Shown in pieces: positions 52,664 to 61,506 of a stretch of 64,000 bases of DNA. Position 1 is the first letter of the stretch. Each line of letters starts with the position of its first letter. A program made the translations under genes and the position numbers. The stretch comes from Candidatus Hydrogenedentota bacterium. GTDB taxonomy: Bacteria > Hydrogenedentota > Hydrogenedentia > Hydrogenedentales > SLHB01. The DNA lies in contig JADLHJ010000054.1 of NCBI GenBank assembly GCA_020848835.1, forward strand, positions 1 to 64,000, read 5' to 3'. The notes beneath the pieces are model-generated. The model was not told the DNA's origin. It did not search any database and saw only the letters and a program-made list of their open reading frames with translations.

Positions 52664-53758
52664 ATGAAACGGACCATGCTTGTCGCAACGCTATTGGCCT
52701 GCACATTTGCCGCTGCGCAATCCGAACCAATCAAGAACGTTGTCGTTTTCAAAGAGACCAACAAGTTTGCGGGCTGGCCTGCAAACAACGGCATGTGGTC
52801 CTGGGGCAACGAAATGGTCGTCGGCTTTGTCGTCGGCGCATTTGATGACGACAAAGTTGGCGGACACCCGATCAAGGCGCCGCAAACACAACGCCAGGCC
52901 CGATCGCTGGACGGTGGCGAAACATGGGCCGTCGAGAAGCCTTCTTTCCTTGATGATAATGAAAAGGAAGTCGATCCCGTCGCACTAAAGGACAAGTTGG
53001 ATTTCACCAATCCCGACTTCGCATTCAAGTTTCGTTCACAGGACGCCGCTTTCTACTACAGCACCGATCGTTGCAAGACATGGTACGGTCCCTTCACATT
53101 TCCCAACTTCGATCGCCCCGGCGTACTCGCGCGCACTGATTACATCGTAAACGGCAAACACGACATGTTCGTGTTTCTCACATCGCCAAAGGACGACGGC
53201 AAAGAAGGCTGGCCCTACTGCGCACGCACCGTGGACGGTGGTCTGAGCTGGGAACTACTAGGTTGGATTGGGCAGCAACCGCCGGCGAATTCGTATGGTT
53301 ATGCGATCATGCCTTCCACCGTGCGGCTCAAGAGCGGCGCGTTTCTATCCATCATTCGTCACGGCGGGCAGTTCGACGGCAAAAAGTCGTGGTGGATTGA
53401 CACCTACCTATCGCCGGACGAAGGCAAATCGTGGTACCTGCTCGACGGGCCGACAATCGATAACGCCGGCAATCCTGCCAGCATGATTCGCCTCTCCGAC
53501 GGTCGCATAGCCATGGCCTACGGCTGGCGTCACGCTCCCTATGGTTTACGCGCCCGTATCTCCGGCGACGAAGGCCAAACCTGGGGCAACGAGATCGTGC
53601 TCCGCCACGACGGCGCCCGCTGGGACCTCGGCTACCCGCGCAGCGTGCAACGGCCCGACGGCAAAGTCGTTACCTGTATCTACTTCAACGATGCGTCCGC
53701 CAAAGAACGCTACATCGCAGCTACGATCTGGGATCCGAGCGCAATTACCGCTGAGTAG
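52664..53758 (+). CDS. Secreted BNR/Asp-box (sialidase-like) protein
   Basis: The ATG at 52664 is preceded by AAAGGGGGC and gives 364 residues with a signal peptide (cleavage near AAAQS). Four Asp boxes (S-x-D-x-G-x-x-W type) are visible: SLDGGETW, TVDGGLSW, SPDEGKSW and SGDEGQTW. A fifth, STDRCKTW, is degenerate. This marks a six-bladed propeller of sialidase or neuraminidase-related type. Catalytic Arg/Tyr of sialidases are not evident. It may be a lectin-like or hydrolytic outer protein. It ends 213 bp upstream of nuoA. Confidence 0.85.
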   Translation: MKRTMLVATLLACTFAAAQSEPIKNVVVFKETNKFAGWPANNGMWSWGNEMVVGFVVGAFDDDKVGGHPIKAPQTQRQARSLDGGETWAVEKPSFLDDNEKEVDPVALKDKLDFTNPDFAFKFRSQDAAFYYSTDRCKTWYGPFTFPNFDRPGVLARTDYIVNGKHDMFVFLTSPKDDGKEGWPYCARTVDGGLSWELLGWIGQQPPANSYGYAIMPSTVRLKSGAFLSIIRHGGQFDGKKSWWIDTYLSPDEGKSWYLLDGPTIDNAGNPASMIRLSDGRIAMAYGWRHAPYGLRARISGDEGQTWGNEIVLRHDGARWDLGYPRSVQRPDGKVVTCIYFNDASAKERYIAATIWDPSAITAE

Positions 53759-53933
53759 GTTTGGCGAGATTACTGCGCAGATGTGTTCGGCCTCAACAAA
53801 GTTGTGCAGGCATTCACGCGCTGCTCCGCGTTGTAAAGTGTCTCAATTACTCAGTTTCACCCAAAAATTCGTTAATTCATAGTCGGCATTAAATTTGCGC
53901 CTGCCCTCAGTAGTGACAAAACGTACTGGGGGA

Positions 53934-53968
53934 CGGCATCCACGCAGACGCGTGCGGATGCCGGGGAG
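53934..53968 (+). promoter_or_regulatory. Leader hairpin abutting the nuoA Shine-Dalgarno site
   Basis: CGGCATCC-ACGC (53934-53945), loop AGAC and GCGT (53950-53953) with a GC bulge and GGATGCCG (53956-53963) form a strong stem. Its last base is the first G of GGGGAG (53963-53968), the nuoA ribosome-binding site, and the ATG is at 53972. It could control translation or stabilise the mRNA. Confidence 0.6.
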
Positions 53969-53971
53969 ACT

Positions 53972-54322
53972 ATGGAATATCTCTTCGTATTGGCAATGGT
54001 TGGCCTGGCCGCTTCGATGGTGGCCGGGGGACTAATCGTTGCCCGCCTCGTGGCGCCCCACAAGCCAGGTGGCCTTAAAGACATCCCATACGAGTGCGGC
54101 GAACAGCCCATCGGCCAAGCCTGGATTCAGTTTAACGTCGGGTACTACCTCTTCGGTCTCCTCTTTCTCGTGTTCGACGTAGAAGCCGCCCTGATGTATC
54201 CATGGGCGGTTGTGTTTCGCAGTGTAGGTCTCGCCGGTCTAATTGAAATGGCGATCTTCGTGCTCGTGCTTATCATCGGCCTGGTCTACGCGTGGCGCAA
54301 GGGCGTACTCGAATGGGTGTAG
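53972..54322 (+). CDS. nuoA: NADH-quinone oxidoreductase subunit A
   Basis: The 116-residue protein has three TMs and a conserved loop ([14 protein letters not shown]38 loop in other species) followed by [21 protein letters not shown]. First gene of the nuo operon, with a hairpin right before its GGGGAG site. NuoA lies at the junction of membrane and peripheral arms. It overlaps nuoB by 10 bp. Confidence 0.96.
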   Translation: MEYLFVLAMVGLAASMVAGGLIVARLVAPHKPGGLKDIPYECGEQPIGQAWIQFNVGYYLFGLLFLVFDVEAALMYPWAVVFRSVGLAGLIEMAIFVLVLIIGLVYAWRKGVLEWV

Positions 54323-55005
54323 CCCTCGACAAGCTTCCCGGCATCGTCGAACGATTCCCCGGGGGATCTGTTGCGATTACTCGTCTCGATCAAGCCATCA
54401 ATCTTGCTCGGTCAAACAGTCTGTGGCCGCTCATGTTTGGCACAAAATGCTGCGCCATCGAAATGCTGATGGCCACCGGCGCATCGCACCACGACCTCTC
54501 TCGCTTCGGCGCGGAAGTCGCCCGCGCCTCTGTGCGGCAAGCGGACCTGATGGTCATCGCAGGTGCAATCGTCAAGAAGATGGCCCCCCGAATGCGTCTC
54601 CTGTACGAACAGATGGCCGAACCGCGCTATGTGATCGCCACGGGTTCCTGCGCCATTTCCGGCGGGCCCTTCATGTACAACTCCTATACCGTCGTGCGCG
54701 GCGCCGACGAAATCATTCCGGTGGACGTTTACGTGCCGGGCTGTCCGCCGCGTCCCGAAGCCTTCTTCTGGGGATTGCTGACGCTTCAAAAAATGATCCG
54801 TGAAGGCGAGACGATCCGCGCGCCGGGAATACGCAAAAAGCCCGTCCTGGCCGCGCTGCCAGAGGACGTTTCCATCCACGATATTCGCAGAGAAATACGC
54901 TCCGCGCTTGTTGACGAAAATATTATCGACATTGAAAAAGCCGCGCGGGAAAAACCGTGGGCGCAAAAGGTCAGAGCATGGATACGAAGAGTCTCCTCGC
55001 ACTAG
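54313..55005 (+). CDS. nuoB: NADH-quinone oxidoreductase subunit B
   Basis: The ATG at 54313 lies inside nuoA and gives 230 residues. All N2 cluster ligands are present: Cys46-Cys47 in GTKCCAIEM, Cys113 in GSCAISGG and Cys144 in [10 protein letters not shown]. It carries the last iron-sulfur cluster before quinone. The C-terminus is extended by about 50 residues over the shortest NuoB proteins. Confidence 0.97.
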   Translation: MGVALDKLPGIVERFPGGSVAITRLDQAINLARSNSLWPLMFGTKCCAIEMLMATGASHHDLSRFGAEVARASVRQADLMVIAGAIVKKMAPRMRLLYEQMAEPRYVIATGSCAISGGPFMYNSYTVVRGADEIIPVDVYVPGCPPRPEAFFWGLLTLQKMIREGETIRAPGIRKKPVLAALPEDVSIHDIRREIRSALVDENIIDIEKAAREKPWAQKVRAWIRRVSSH

Positions 55006-55442
55006 TCGTGTCGCTCCATCCAACCGTACAACGGCGGGCGAATGCCGATCGCCTCGCAATCGTCGTCCCTGTCGATGACTTGCTGGAGGTGATGAAGACC
55101 CTGCGCGATCACCAGGAACTGAAGTTCGATCTGTTCGTCGCGCATACGGCAATCGATCAAATCGAGGCCAACCGGTTTGAACTCGTCTATATCCTCTCCT
55201 CTACCATGCACGGCAACAACATTTACGTTACCGCGTATATTGGCCGCGAAAATCCGGTCGCGCCGTCCATGGTTGCACTGTGGCCAATTGCGGAGTGGCA
55301 GGAGCGCGAAGCGTACGACCTGCTCGGACTGCTTTATGACAACCATCCAGACTTGCGCCGCGTCTTTTTAGAAGACGACTGGATCGGATTTCCGTTGCGC
55401 AAAGACTACCGCGACCCCTACATGCTGGACCTGCCCAAATGA
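54978..55442 (+). CDS. nuoC: NADH-quinone oxidoreductase subunit C
   Basis: The start at 54978 overlaps nuoB by 28 bp and gives 154 residues. The 30-kDa-subunit blocks [20 protein letters not shown]-type and [20 protein letters not shown], with [13 protein letters not shown] at the C-terminus, are clear. It is separate from nuoD, unlike the fused NuoCD of E. coli. It ends in an ATGA overlap with nuoD. Confidence 0.95.
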   Translation: MDTKSLLALVVSLHPTVQRRANADRLAIVVPVDDLLEVMKTLRDHQELKFDLFVAHTAIDQIEANRFELVYILSSTMHGNNIYVTAYIGRENPVAPSMVALWPIAEWQEREAYDLLGLLYDNHPDLRRVFLEDDWIGFPLRKDYRDPYMLDLPK

Positions 55443-56602
55443 GCGTACAGGTCCGTACCCTCGACGATTTGCTCCATGCCCCGCTCGATGCGGACAGCGA
55501 GCTTACGACCCAGGAATACCTCGTCAATATGGGCCCGCAACACCCCATCGCGCACGGTTCATTGCGCGTCGTGCTGCGGCTTGATGGTGAAACGGTCAAG
55601 CACGTGATCCCGGTTCCCGGCTACGTGCACCGCGGCGTCGAAAAAATGTGCGAACACCTCACCTACCGCCAAATCATCCCGTACACGGACCGCCTTGATT
55701 ACCTCTCCGCAATCATGAACAACTGGGCCGTGGCCAAGACCGTCGAAAAGGCCGCGAACATCCCCACGAACGAACGCATCGACACCATTCGCACCATCAT
55801 GTCCGAGCTACAACGCCTGCAAAGCCACGCGCTCTGGTGGGGCGTTACGGGCATGGATCTCGGCGCATACACCGCATTTCTCTACGGGTTCCGTGAACGA
55901 GAAATCATCGGTGAGATATTTGAAGAAACAATCGGCGCGCGCCTCACGATGAACTATATCCAGCCCGGCGGGCTGATGTATGACATCAAACCGGATTTTG
56001 CCCAAAAGGTAAAGAACCTGCTGCCATATCTGAAAGGCTGCATCGAACAATATGAAACGCTGCTGAGCGGCAACGTGATCTTCCAGGAACGCCTACGCAA
56101 TATCGGCATCCTTGACGGTAAACACGCAATCGCGCTCGGATGCACGGGGCCTGTGCTCCGCGCCAGCGGCGTCCCTTATGATTTGCGCGCGGTCGAACCC
56201 TATGGCGTGTACGACAAAGTAAACTTCAACGTCGTCGTCGGCGAAGTAGGCGATTGTTGGGACAGGTACTACGTGCGCCTCGAGGAAATGCGCGAGTCCG
56301 TGCGAATCGTTGAACAACTCATCGACAACATTCCAGAGGGACCGCACGCGACTATTCGTTACAACGAGGAAATCATACTTCCTGAAGGCCTGCACTACGG
56401 CCAGGTGGAGACTGCGCGCGGCGTGTTCGGCGTTTTCATCGCCTCTGACGGCAAGAACAAATGCCCTATCCGCCTGCATTTTCGATCGCCCAACTTTAAC
56501 AATCTCTGGATCGTAACGGCGATTGCGTCCGGCTGGCGCATCGCCGATTTCATTTCCATTCAGTCCAGCCTCGATCTCGTGATACCGGACATCGACCGAT
56601 GA
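55439..56602 (+). CDS. nuoD: NADH-quinone oxidoreductase subunit D
   Basis: The 387-residue 49-kDa subunit has MGPQHPIAHGSLRVVLRLDGE, GYVHRGVEKMCEHLTY and the C-terminal VIPDIDR. The His of the QHP motif and the Tyr of the DRLDYLSAI region, which contact quinone, are present. It is overlapped by nuoC at its start and overlaps nuoH at its end, each by four bases. Confidence 0.97.
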   Translation: MSVQVRTLDDLLHAPLDADSELTTQEYLVNMGPQHPIAHGSLRVVLRLDGETVKHVIPVPGYVHRGVEKMCEHLTYRQIIPYTDRLDYLSAIMNNWAVAKTVEKAANIPTNERIDTIRTIMSELQRLQSHALWWGVTGMDLGAYTAFLYGFREREIIGEIFEETIGARLTMNYIQPGGLMYDIKPDFAQKVKNLLPYLKGCIEQYETLLSGNVIFQERLRNIGILDGKHAIALGCTGPVLRASGVPYDLRAVEPYGVYDKVNFNVVVGEVGDCWDRYYVRLEEMRESVRIVEQLIDNIPEGPHATIRYNEEIILPEGLHYGQVETARGVFGVFIASDGKNKCPIRLHFRSPNFNNLWIVTAIASGWRIADFISIQSSLDLVIPDIDR

Positions 56603-57729
56603 ACACGGCCTTAATAAACATGGCGATGCAGACAACCTTGGCAGCCATCGAGCCGCGCACCATCGCGCAACGCGCCGCGGAATCTGCGCACGAAAATCTG
56701 TGGATCACCGCAGGCTATTTCCTCGCTGCCATCGTTGGCGTTGCGCTGCTACTGTCATTTCTCGGCATGGCGCTGATTTACATCGAGCGCAAAGTTGCCG
56801 CGGCGTTCCAATGCCGCATCGGGCCTAACCGCGTAGGACCTTGGGGTCTGTTACAAACCGTCGCCGACACGCTGAAGCTGGTATTCAAGGAAGACTTCGT
56901 GCCACAGATGGCCGACCGCACGCTGCACATGATCGCGCCGTTCTTGGCGCTTCTGGTACCAGTTGTGCTGCTCGCGCTTATCCCTTACTCTCCTGCGCTC
57001 CAAGTAGCCGATCTGAATATCGGCATTCTGTTTATTACCGCAATCGGCGGATTCGGCGTGATGGGGATCCTCATCGCGGGATGGAGCTCCAACAACAAAT
57101 GGTCGATGATCGGCGCAATGCGCGCAGGCGCACAAATCATCTCCTATGAACTCTCCGCCACACTAGCCCTGCTTGTTGTCGTTTTGTTCTCCGGCACCAT
57201 GTCACTCACGGGCATCGTGCAAAGCCAGGAGGACGGTTGGTGGATTTGGCGCGGCCACGCAGCCGGGCTATGCGCGTTCATCATCTATCTCGTCGCATCC
57301 ACAGCCGAACTGAACCGCACTCCCTTCGACATTCCCGAAGGCGAATCCGAACTCACTGCCGGATTCCACACGGAGTACTCCGGGCTCCGCTTTGCCTTCT
57401 TCTTCCTGGCCGAATTCATCAATATGTTTACAGTCTCCGCATTGACTGCCACGCTCTTTCTGGGCGGTTGGATGCCTTTTCATATTGGCGACTGGACGTC
57501 GTTCAATTCCGCGATGGACGCGATACCGCCGTCGATCTGGTTTCTAGGCAAGGTCACCGCGATCATCTTCGTCATCATGTGGTTCCGCTGGACCTTTCCG
57601 CGACTGCGCGTCGATCAGCTCATGCATCTCGAATGGAAAGTGTTGCTGCCGATTGGATTTGCAAATCTGTTCATCGCGGCGATCATTGTGCTCGCCAATG
57701 CCTATCCGTACCCCGTGGCAGGGCAATAA
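56599..57729 (+). CDS. nuoH: NADH-quinone oxidoreductase subunit H
   Basis: The 376-residue subunit has eight TMs with diagnostic loops: ERKVAAAFQCRIGPNRVGPWGLLQ, AELNRTPFDIPEGESELTAGF and FVIMWFRWTFPRLRVDQLM, each cut short here. It forms part of the quinone channel. The N-terminal 30 residues are longer than in E. coli. It overlaps nuoD by ATGA, and nuoI starts 2 bp later. Confidence 0.97.
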   Translation: MNTALINMAMQTTLAAIEPRTIAQRAAESAHENLWITAGYFLAAIVGVALLLSFLGMALIYIERKVAAAFQCRIGPNRVGPWGLLQTVADTLKLVFKEDFVPQMADRTLHMIAPFLALLVPVVLLALIPYSPALQVADLNIGILFITAIGGFGVMGILIAGWSSNNKWSMIGAMRAGAQIISYELSATLALLVVVLFSGTMSLTGIVQSQEDGWWIWRGHAAGLCAFIIYLVASTAELNRTPFDIPEGESELTAGFHTEYSGLRFAFFFLAEFINMFTVSALTATLFLGGWMPFHIGDWTSFNSAMDAIPPSIWFLGKVTAIIFVIMWFRWTFPRLRVDQLMHLEWKVLLPIGFANLFIAAIIVLANAYPYPVAGQ

Positions 57730-57731
57730 CG

Positions 57732-58532
57732 ATGGGTATGATTCGCTCCATAGAGACCGTAACCGCCCAGCGCGTGATCGCCGGAAAAACAATTTCGGTC
57801 TCGGTCGTCCAGCGCAAACAAACGCCCAATAAACTGAGCATCGCTTTCAACGCTGTACTCGGTCTTTTAAAGGGCATGTGGCTCACGCTTACCTATTTCT
57901 GGTCGCCCGAAAAAGTCGTGACGCGTATGTATCCCGAAAACCGCGATACACTCCAATTGACCGAGCGGTTCCGCGGAAACCTGCGTTTCAAATTCCCCAA
58001 CGAAACCGCCCACAAGAGCCATGCCGCGCTGCTGGAACATATAACACACGAAACACAGACGCTGCCTGAAGTGGCCTCGGAGTGGATTCGCGACGAGGAC
58101 CCGACGCGCTGGTATCACAACTGCACCGGCTGCTCGAAATGCGAAGAAGCCTGTCCGAACGCATCCATCCGGATACTCACGCGCCAAGGCGAAATCCTCG
58201 AGGACCGCGAAATCGACCGTTTCGTCTGGCGCCTTGATTCCTGCATGTTCTGTAACGCATGCGTTCTGGCATGCCCGTGGGACGCAATCGAAATGACCGG
58301 CGGATTCGAAAATGCCGTGTATGATCGCCGCCTGCTCGTATACTGTCTCAATAAGCTCGCCGGGCCGCGCATTAACCTGATTCAAGACGAACAAGACGCC
58401 GCCGTTCGCGCGCGCATGATCGATCCGCGCGAACGCTTTGGCGGACCAATTCCCATGAATGGCGCAGGATTGCCGAACCTTCCGCCCGTGGCGCTCCCTG
58501 CACCGCCTGATGTTTCGACGGGGGCCGCATGA
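57732..58532 (+). CDS. nuoI: NADH-quinone oxidoreductase subunit I with an insertion
   Basis: The ATG at 57732 gives 266 residues, longer than the usual 160-180. The N-terminus resembles typical NuoI (YFWSPEKVVTRMYPE, then FRGNLRF). About 50 residues separate FRG from the first cluster motif, where the family has about 15-20. The two 4Fe-4S motifs are complete: Cys131, 134, 137, 141 (CTGCSKCEEACP) and Cys171, 174, 177, 181 (CMFCNACVLACP). A Pro/Ala C-terminal tail of about 60 residues follows. The insertion could contact a non-standard electron-input partner, because nuoEFG are missing here; this is inference. Confidence 0.93.
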   Translation: MGMIRSIETVTAQRVIAGKTISVSVVQRKQTPNKLSIAFNAVLGLLKGMWLTLTYFWSPEKVVTRMYPENRDTLQLTERFRGNLRFKFPNETAHKSHAALLEHITHETQTLPEVASEWIRDEDPTRWYHNCTGCSKCEEACPNASIRILTRQGEILEDREIDRFVWRLDSCMFCNACVLACPWDAIEMTGGFENAVYDRRLLVYCLNKLAGPRINLIQDEQDAAVRARMIDPRERFGGPIPMNGAGLPNLPPVALPAPPDVSTGAA

Positions 58533-59149
58533 TCTCTGACGCCACGTATACCGTGATGTTCTACGGACTGTCAGCGACGGTGATATTGCTCGCGCTCCTC
58601 GCCGTGAACGCGCGCCAACTCTTGCGCGCCGCGCTCGGCCTCATGGGTATGCTCGCGCTCAGTGCGGGGTTGTACGTAATGCTCCGCGCCGAGTTCCTCG
58701 CCGGCGTGCAAATTCTCGTCTACGTCGGCGGCATCGTCGTGTTGATCGTATTCGCCATCATGCTGACCCGTTCTTCTGAATTACTGGAAGACCATCCCGC
58801 CAAATTGACGCGCATACTCGGCGCAACATTCTCGATAATGTTCATGCTTATCGCGTGCTATGCGTTGGGAACCACAAAATTCACCGAATCCGAATCAACG
58901 CAGGCCGTGCGCGACGAAGTCCGCGACATCGGCCTGGCATTGCTCGATCGCGGCGCGAACGGATACCTGCTCCCATTTGAAGCGATCTCGCTGCTGCTAC
59001 TGGTCGCTGTCATCGGCGGCACAGTCGTAGCACGCAAGACGCCGCCCAAACACCAGCCATTCACCACAGGCGGCGACCTGCGCGGGGAAACCGTTGCGCA
59101 TCCACCACTCGTGCAGGATGACGAACACGTAGTGGAATCAAAGTCATGA
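58529..59149 (+). CDS. nuoJ: NADH-quinone oxidoreductase subunit J
   Basis: The 206-residue membrane subunit has five TMs with LAGVQILVYVGGIVVLIVFAI cut here, the typical NuoJ signature. The C-terminal tail (TTGGDLRGETVAHPP) is charged. It overlaps nuoI at its start and nuoK at its end, each by four bases. Confidence 0.93.
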   Translation: MISDATYTVMFYGLSATVILLALLAVNARQLLRAALGLMGMLALSAGLYVMLRAEFLAGVQILVYVGGIVVLIVFAIMLTRSSELLEDHPAKLTRILGATFSIMFMLIACYALGTTKFTESESTQAVRDEVRDIGLALLDRGANGYLLPFEAISLLLLVAVIGGTVVARKTPPKHQPFTTGGDLRGETVAHPPLVQDDEHVVESKS

Positions 59150-59478
59150 CCGAGCTCCTCGCACGATTCGCACCCGGATTGCACGAATGGCTTACGCTCT
59201 GCGCCGTCTTATACGCCATCGGCCTTTACGGATTGCTGACCCGTCGCAATGCAATCGCCATTCTCATGGCCGTCGAAATCATGCTGAACGCTGCCGCGCT
59301 GAACGCCGTCGTCTTCAATCGATTCGTCACGCCAAATGAAATTGATGGCCATATCATGGCTATCTTCGTGATCGTCATGGCGGCCGCCGAAATCGTTGTA
59401 GGCATGGCAATCGTCGTTTCTCTGTATCGCCTGCGCGCAAGCGTTGACGTCAACCAAATGAACTCGATGAAGGGATAG
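59146..59478 (+). CDS. nuoK: NADH-quinone oxidoreductase subunit K
   Basis: The 110-residue protein has three TMs. The acidic residues of the proton path are present in LMAVEIMLNAAALNAVVF and IVMAAAEIVVGMAIV. The N-terminus is a little longer than usual. nuoL follows after 4 bp. Confidence 0.95.
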   Translation: MTELLARFAPGLHEWLTLCAVLYAIGLYGLLTRRNAIAILMAVEIMLNAAALNAVVFNRFVTPNEIDGHIMAIFVIVMAAAEIVVGMAIVVSLYRLRASVDVNQMNSMKG

Positions 59479-59482
59479 AGAG

Positions 59483-61474
59483 ATGACCGGCAGTACAGGA
59501 TGGATGATGCAGCACGCGTGGCTCATACCCGCGCTGCCGCTGATTTCTTTTGCTGTGACCGGTCTGTTTATTAGCCCCATGTCGAAGCGCGCTGCAGGCG
59601 TTGTCGCGACGTTGTCCATCGTCGCAGCCGCGGTTTGCGCGTACGCGCTCGCATGGGAGTATTTCACGGCGTATCCCGCCGGACACGATCATCCCGCCCT
59701 TGTCCCGTGGTCCTACGAATGGCTGCGCTATCAGCCCGGGCTTACCGTAAATGTCGGCGTGTTAGTCGATCCGATTTCAGTGCTGCTCATGATTGTCGTC
59801 ACCACCGTGAGCGCACTCGTGCATATCTACAGCAACGCCTACATGCACGGTGAATACGGGTTTGGACGCTACTTCACGTTTCTAAACCTATTTACGTTCA
59901 GCATGCTTGGCCTTGTCGTTGCGCCAAACATCATCCAGATGTATGTCTGTTGGGAACTCGTCGGTGTCAGCAGCTTCCTGTTGATCGGCTTCTACTACTC
60001 GAAGCCAAGCGCCGTCGCAGCCTCAAAGAAAGCATTCATCGTCACGCGCTTCGCTGACCTCGGTTTCTTGGTTGGCGTCATTCTTCTTAGCTATTGGGGA
60101 TTCAAATTGTACCCCGATTGGACGACGCAAGTTGGCGCGGCGCAGAACGGCCTCTCACACGTACAGCCCGTTGACTTCGCCTATCTGAATCACCCCGCAT
60201 TTCTCGAACAATTCGCTGGTCTCGGCGCAACATTTATCGGGATAAACTTGCTTACGCTGGCCATGGTACTCGTTTACATGGGCGCGGCCGGCAAGAGCGC
60301 GATGTTCCCGCTGCACATCTGGCTGCCCGACGCGATGGAAGGCCCCACCCCCGTATCCGCATTGATTCACGCGGCGACGATGGTCGTTGCGGGTGTGTAT
60401 CTCGTCGCACGGCTGTTCCCTGCCTTTGCTTTCAGCGGCACCGCGTTGATGGTAGTCGCTTGCGTCGGCGCATTCACGAGTCTCTTCGCAGCCGTGATCG
60501 GCACGACCCAGGACGACATCAAGCGCGTCCTCGCATTTTCCACCTTGAGTCAATTGGGTTACATGATGCTGGCGCTGGGCGTGAGCACCGCCGATCATGC
60601 AATGGGTTACACGGCCAGCATGTTCCACCTGTTTACGCACGCCTTCTTCAAAGCGCTGCTCTTCCTCGGCGCCGGCGCTGTAATCCACGCGGTACACACG
60701 AACTCGATTTGGGAGATGGGCGGCCTGCGCAAGAAAATGCCGATCACGCACATCACCTTCCTGATCGCCACACTCGCCATCAGCGGCATATGGCCCTTTG
60801 CGGGTTTCTTTTCCAAGGATGAAATCCTCGCATCAGCACTTGGCAACGGACACACCTTCATATTCGGCGTCGCAATGCTCGTCGCGGGCCTCACAGCCTT
60901 CTACATGTTCCGCATTTACTTCGTCACCTTCTGGGGACCGCACCGCACGCACGGTGCCGATCACGCGCACGAAGCTCCCGCGCTCATGTGGATGCCCATG
61001 GCATTCTTGGCGATTCTCTCCGCCGTCACCGGATTCGTGCCGATGGGCCAATACGTGAGCATGGGTGAACACGAAGCGCACCACGGCGTGAATCTCGCAA
61101 TCGCAATCCCCGCGACACTCGTCGCGCTTCTTGGTATAGGCGTAGCCGCATTTCTCTACATCGGCGATGGTAGTCGCGCAACCACACTCGCAGCACGCCT
61201 CGGCGTGATTTATCAAGCCATTAAGCAAAAATTCTATTTCGACGAACTCTACCTCTTCGTCACGCATAAGATTATTTTCCGCAACATCGCGCGCCCGATT
61301 GCGTGGTTCGACAAGAAGGTCGTGGATGGCGGCGTGGACGCCAGCGGCTGGATCACGCGAACCAGCGGGCTTCTCTTAAGTTATTTGCAGACGGGGCAAG
61401 TGCAAACCTACGGCCTGTGGTTCACAGGCGGCATCGCATTTGTCGTATTGGTTCTATGGGCGGCGCTGGTCTGA
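59483..61474 (+). CDS. nuoL: NADH-quinone oxidoreductase subunit L
   Basis: The 663-residue antiporter-like subunit has the NuoL hallmarks LGLVVAPNIIQMYVCWELVGVSSFLLIG, IWLPDAMEGPTPVSALIHAATMV and TDDIKRVLAFST-like TQDDIKRVLAFSTLSQLGYM, quoted in part. The long C-terminal lateral helix region is present. A 32-bp gap leads to nuoM. Confidence 0.96.
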   Translation: MTGSTGWMMQHAWLIPALPLISFAVTGLFISPMSKRAAGVVATLSIVAAAVCAYALAWEYFTAYPAGHDHPALVPWSYEWLRYQPGLTVNVGVLVDPISVLLMIVVTTVSALVHIYSNAYMHGEYGFGRYFTFLNLFTFSMLGLVVAPNIIQMYVCWELVGVSSFLLIGFYYSKPSAVAASKKAFIVTRFADLGFLVGVILLSYWGFKLYPDWTTQVGAAQNGLSHVQPVDFAYLNHPAFLEQFAGLGATFIGINLLTLAMVLVYMGAAGKSAMFPLHIWLPDAMEGPTPVSALIHAATMVVAGVYLVARLFPAFAFSGTALMVVACVGAFTSLFAAVIGTTQDDIKRVLAFSTLSQLGYMMLALGVSTADHAMGYTASMFHLFTHAFFKALLFLGAGAVIHAVHTNSIWEMGGLRKKMPITHITFLIATLAISGIWPFAGFFSKDEILASALGNGHTFIFGVAMLVAGLTAFYMFRIYFVTFWGPHRTHGADHAHEAPALMWMPMAFLAILSAVTGFVPMGQYVSMGEHEAHHGVNLAIAIPATLVALLGIGVAAFLYIGDGSRATTLAARLGVIYQAIKQKFYFDELYLFVTHKIIFRNIARPIAWFDKKVVDGGVDASGWITRTSGLLLSYLQTGQVQTYGLWFTGGIAFVVLVLWAALV

Positions 61475-61506
61475 TGCGCAGTCCATTACAGGAGACGAAG
61501 TAGATT

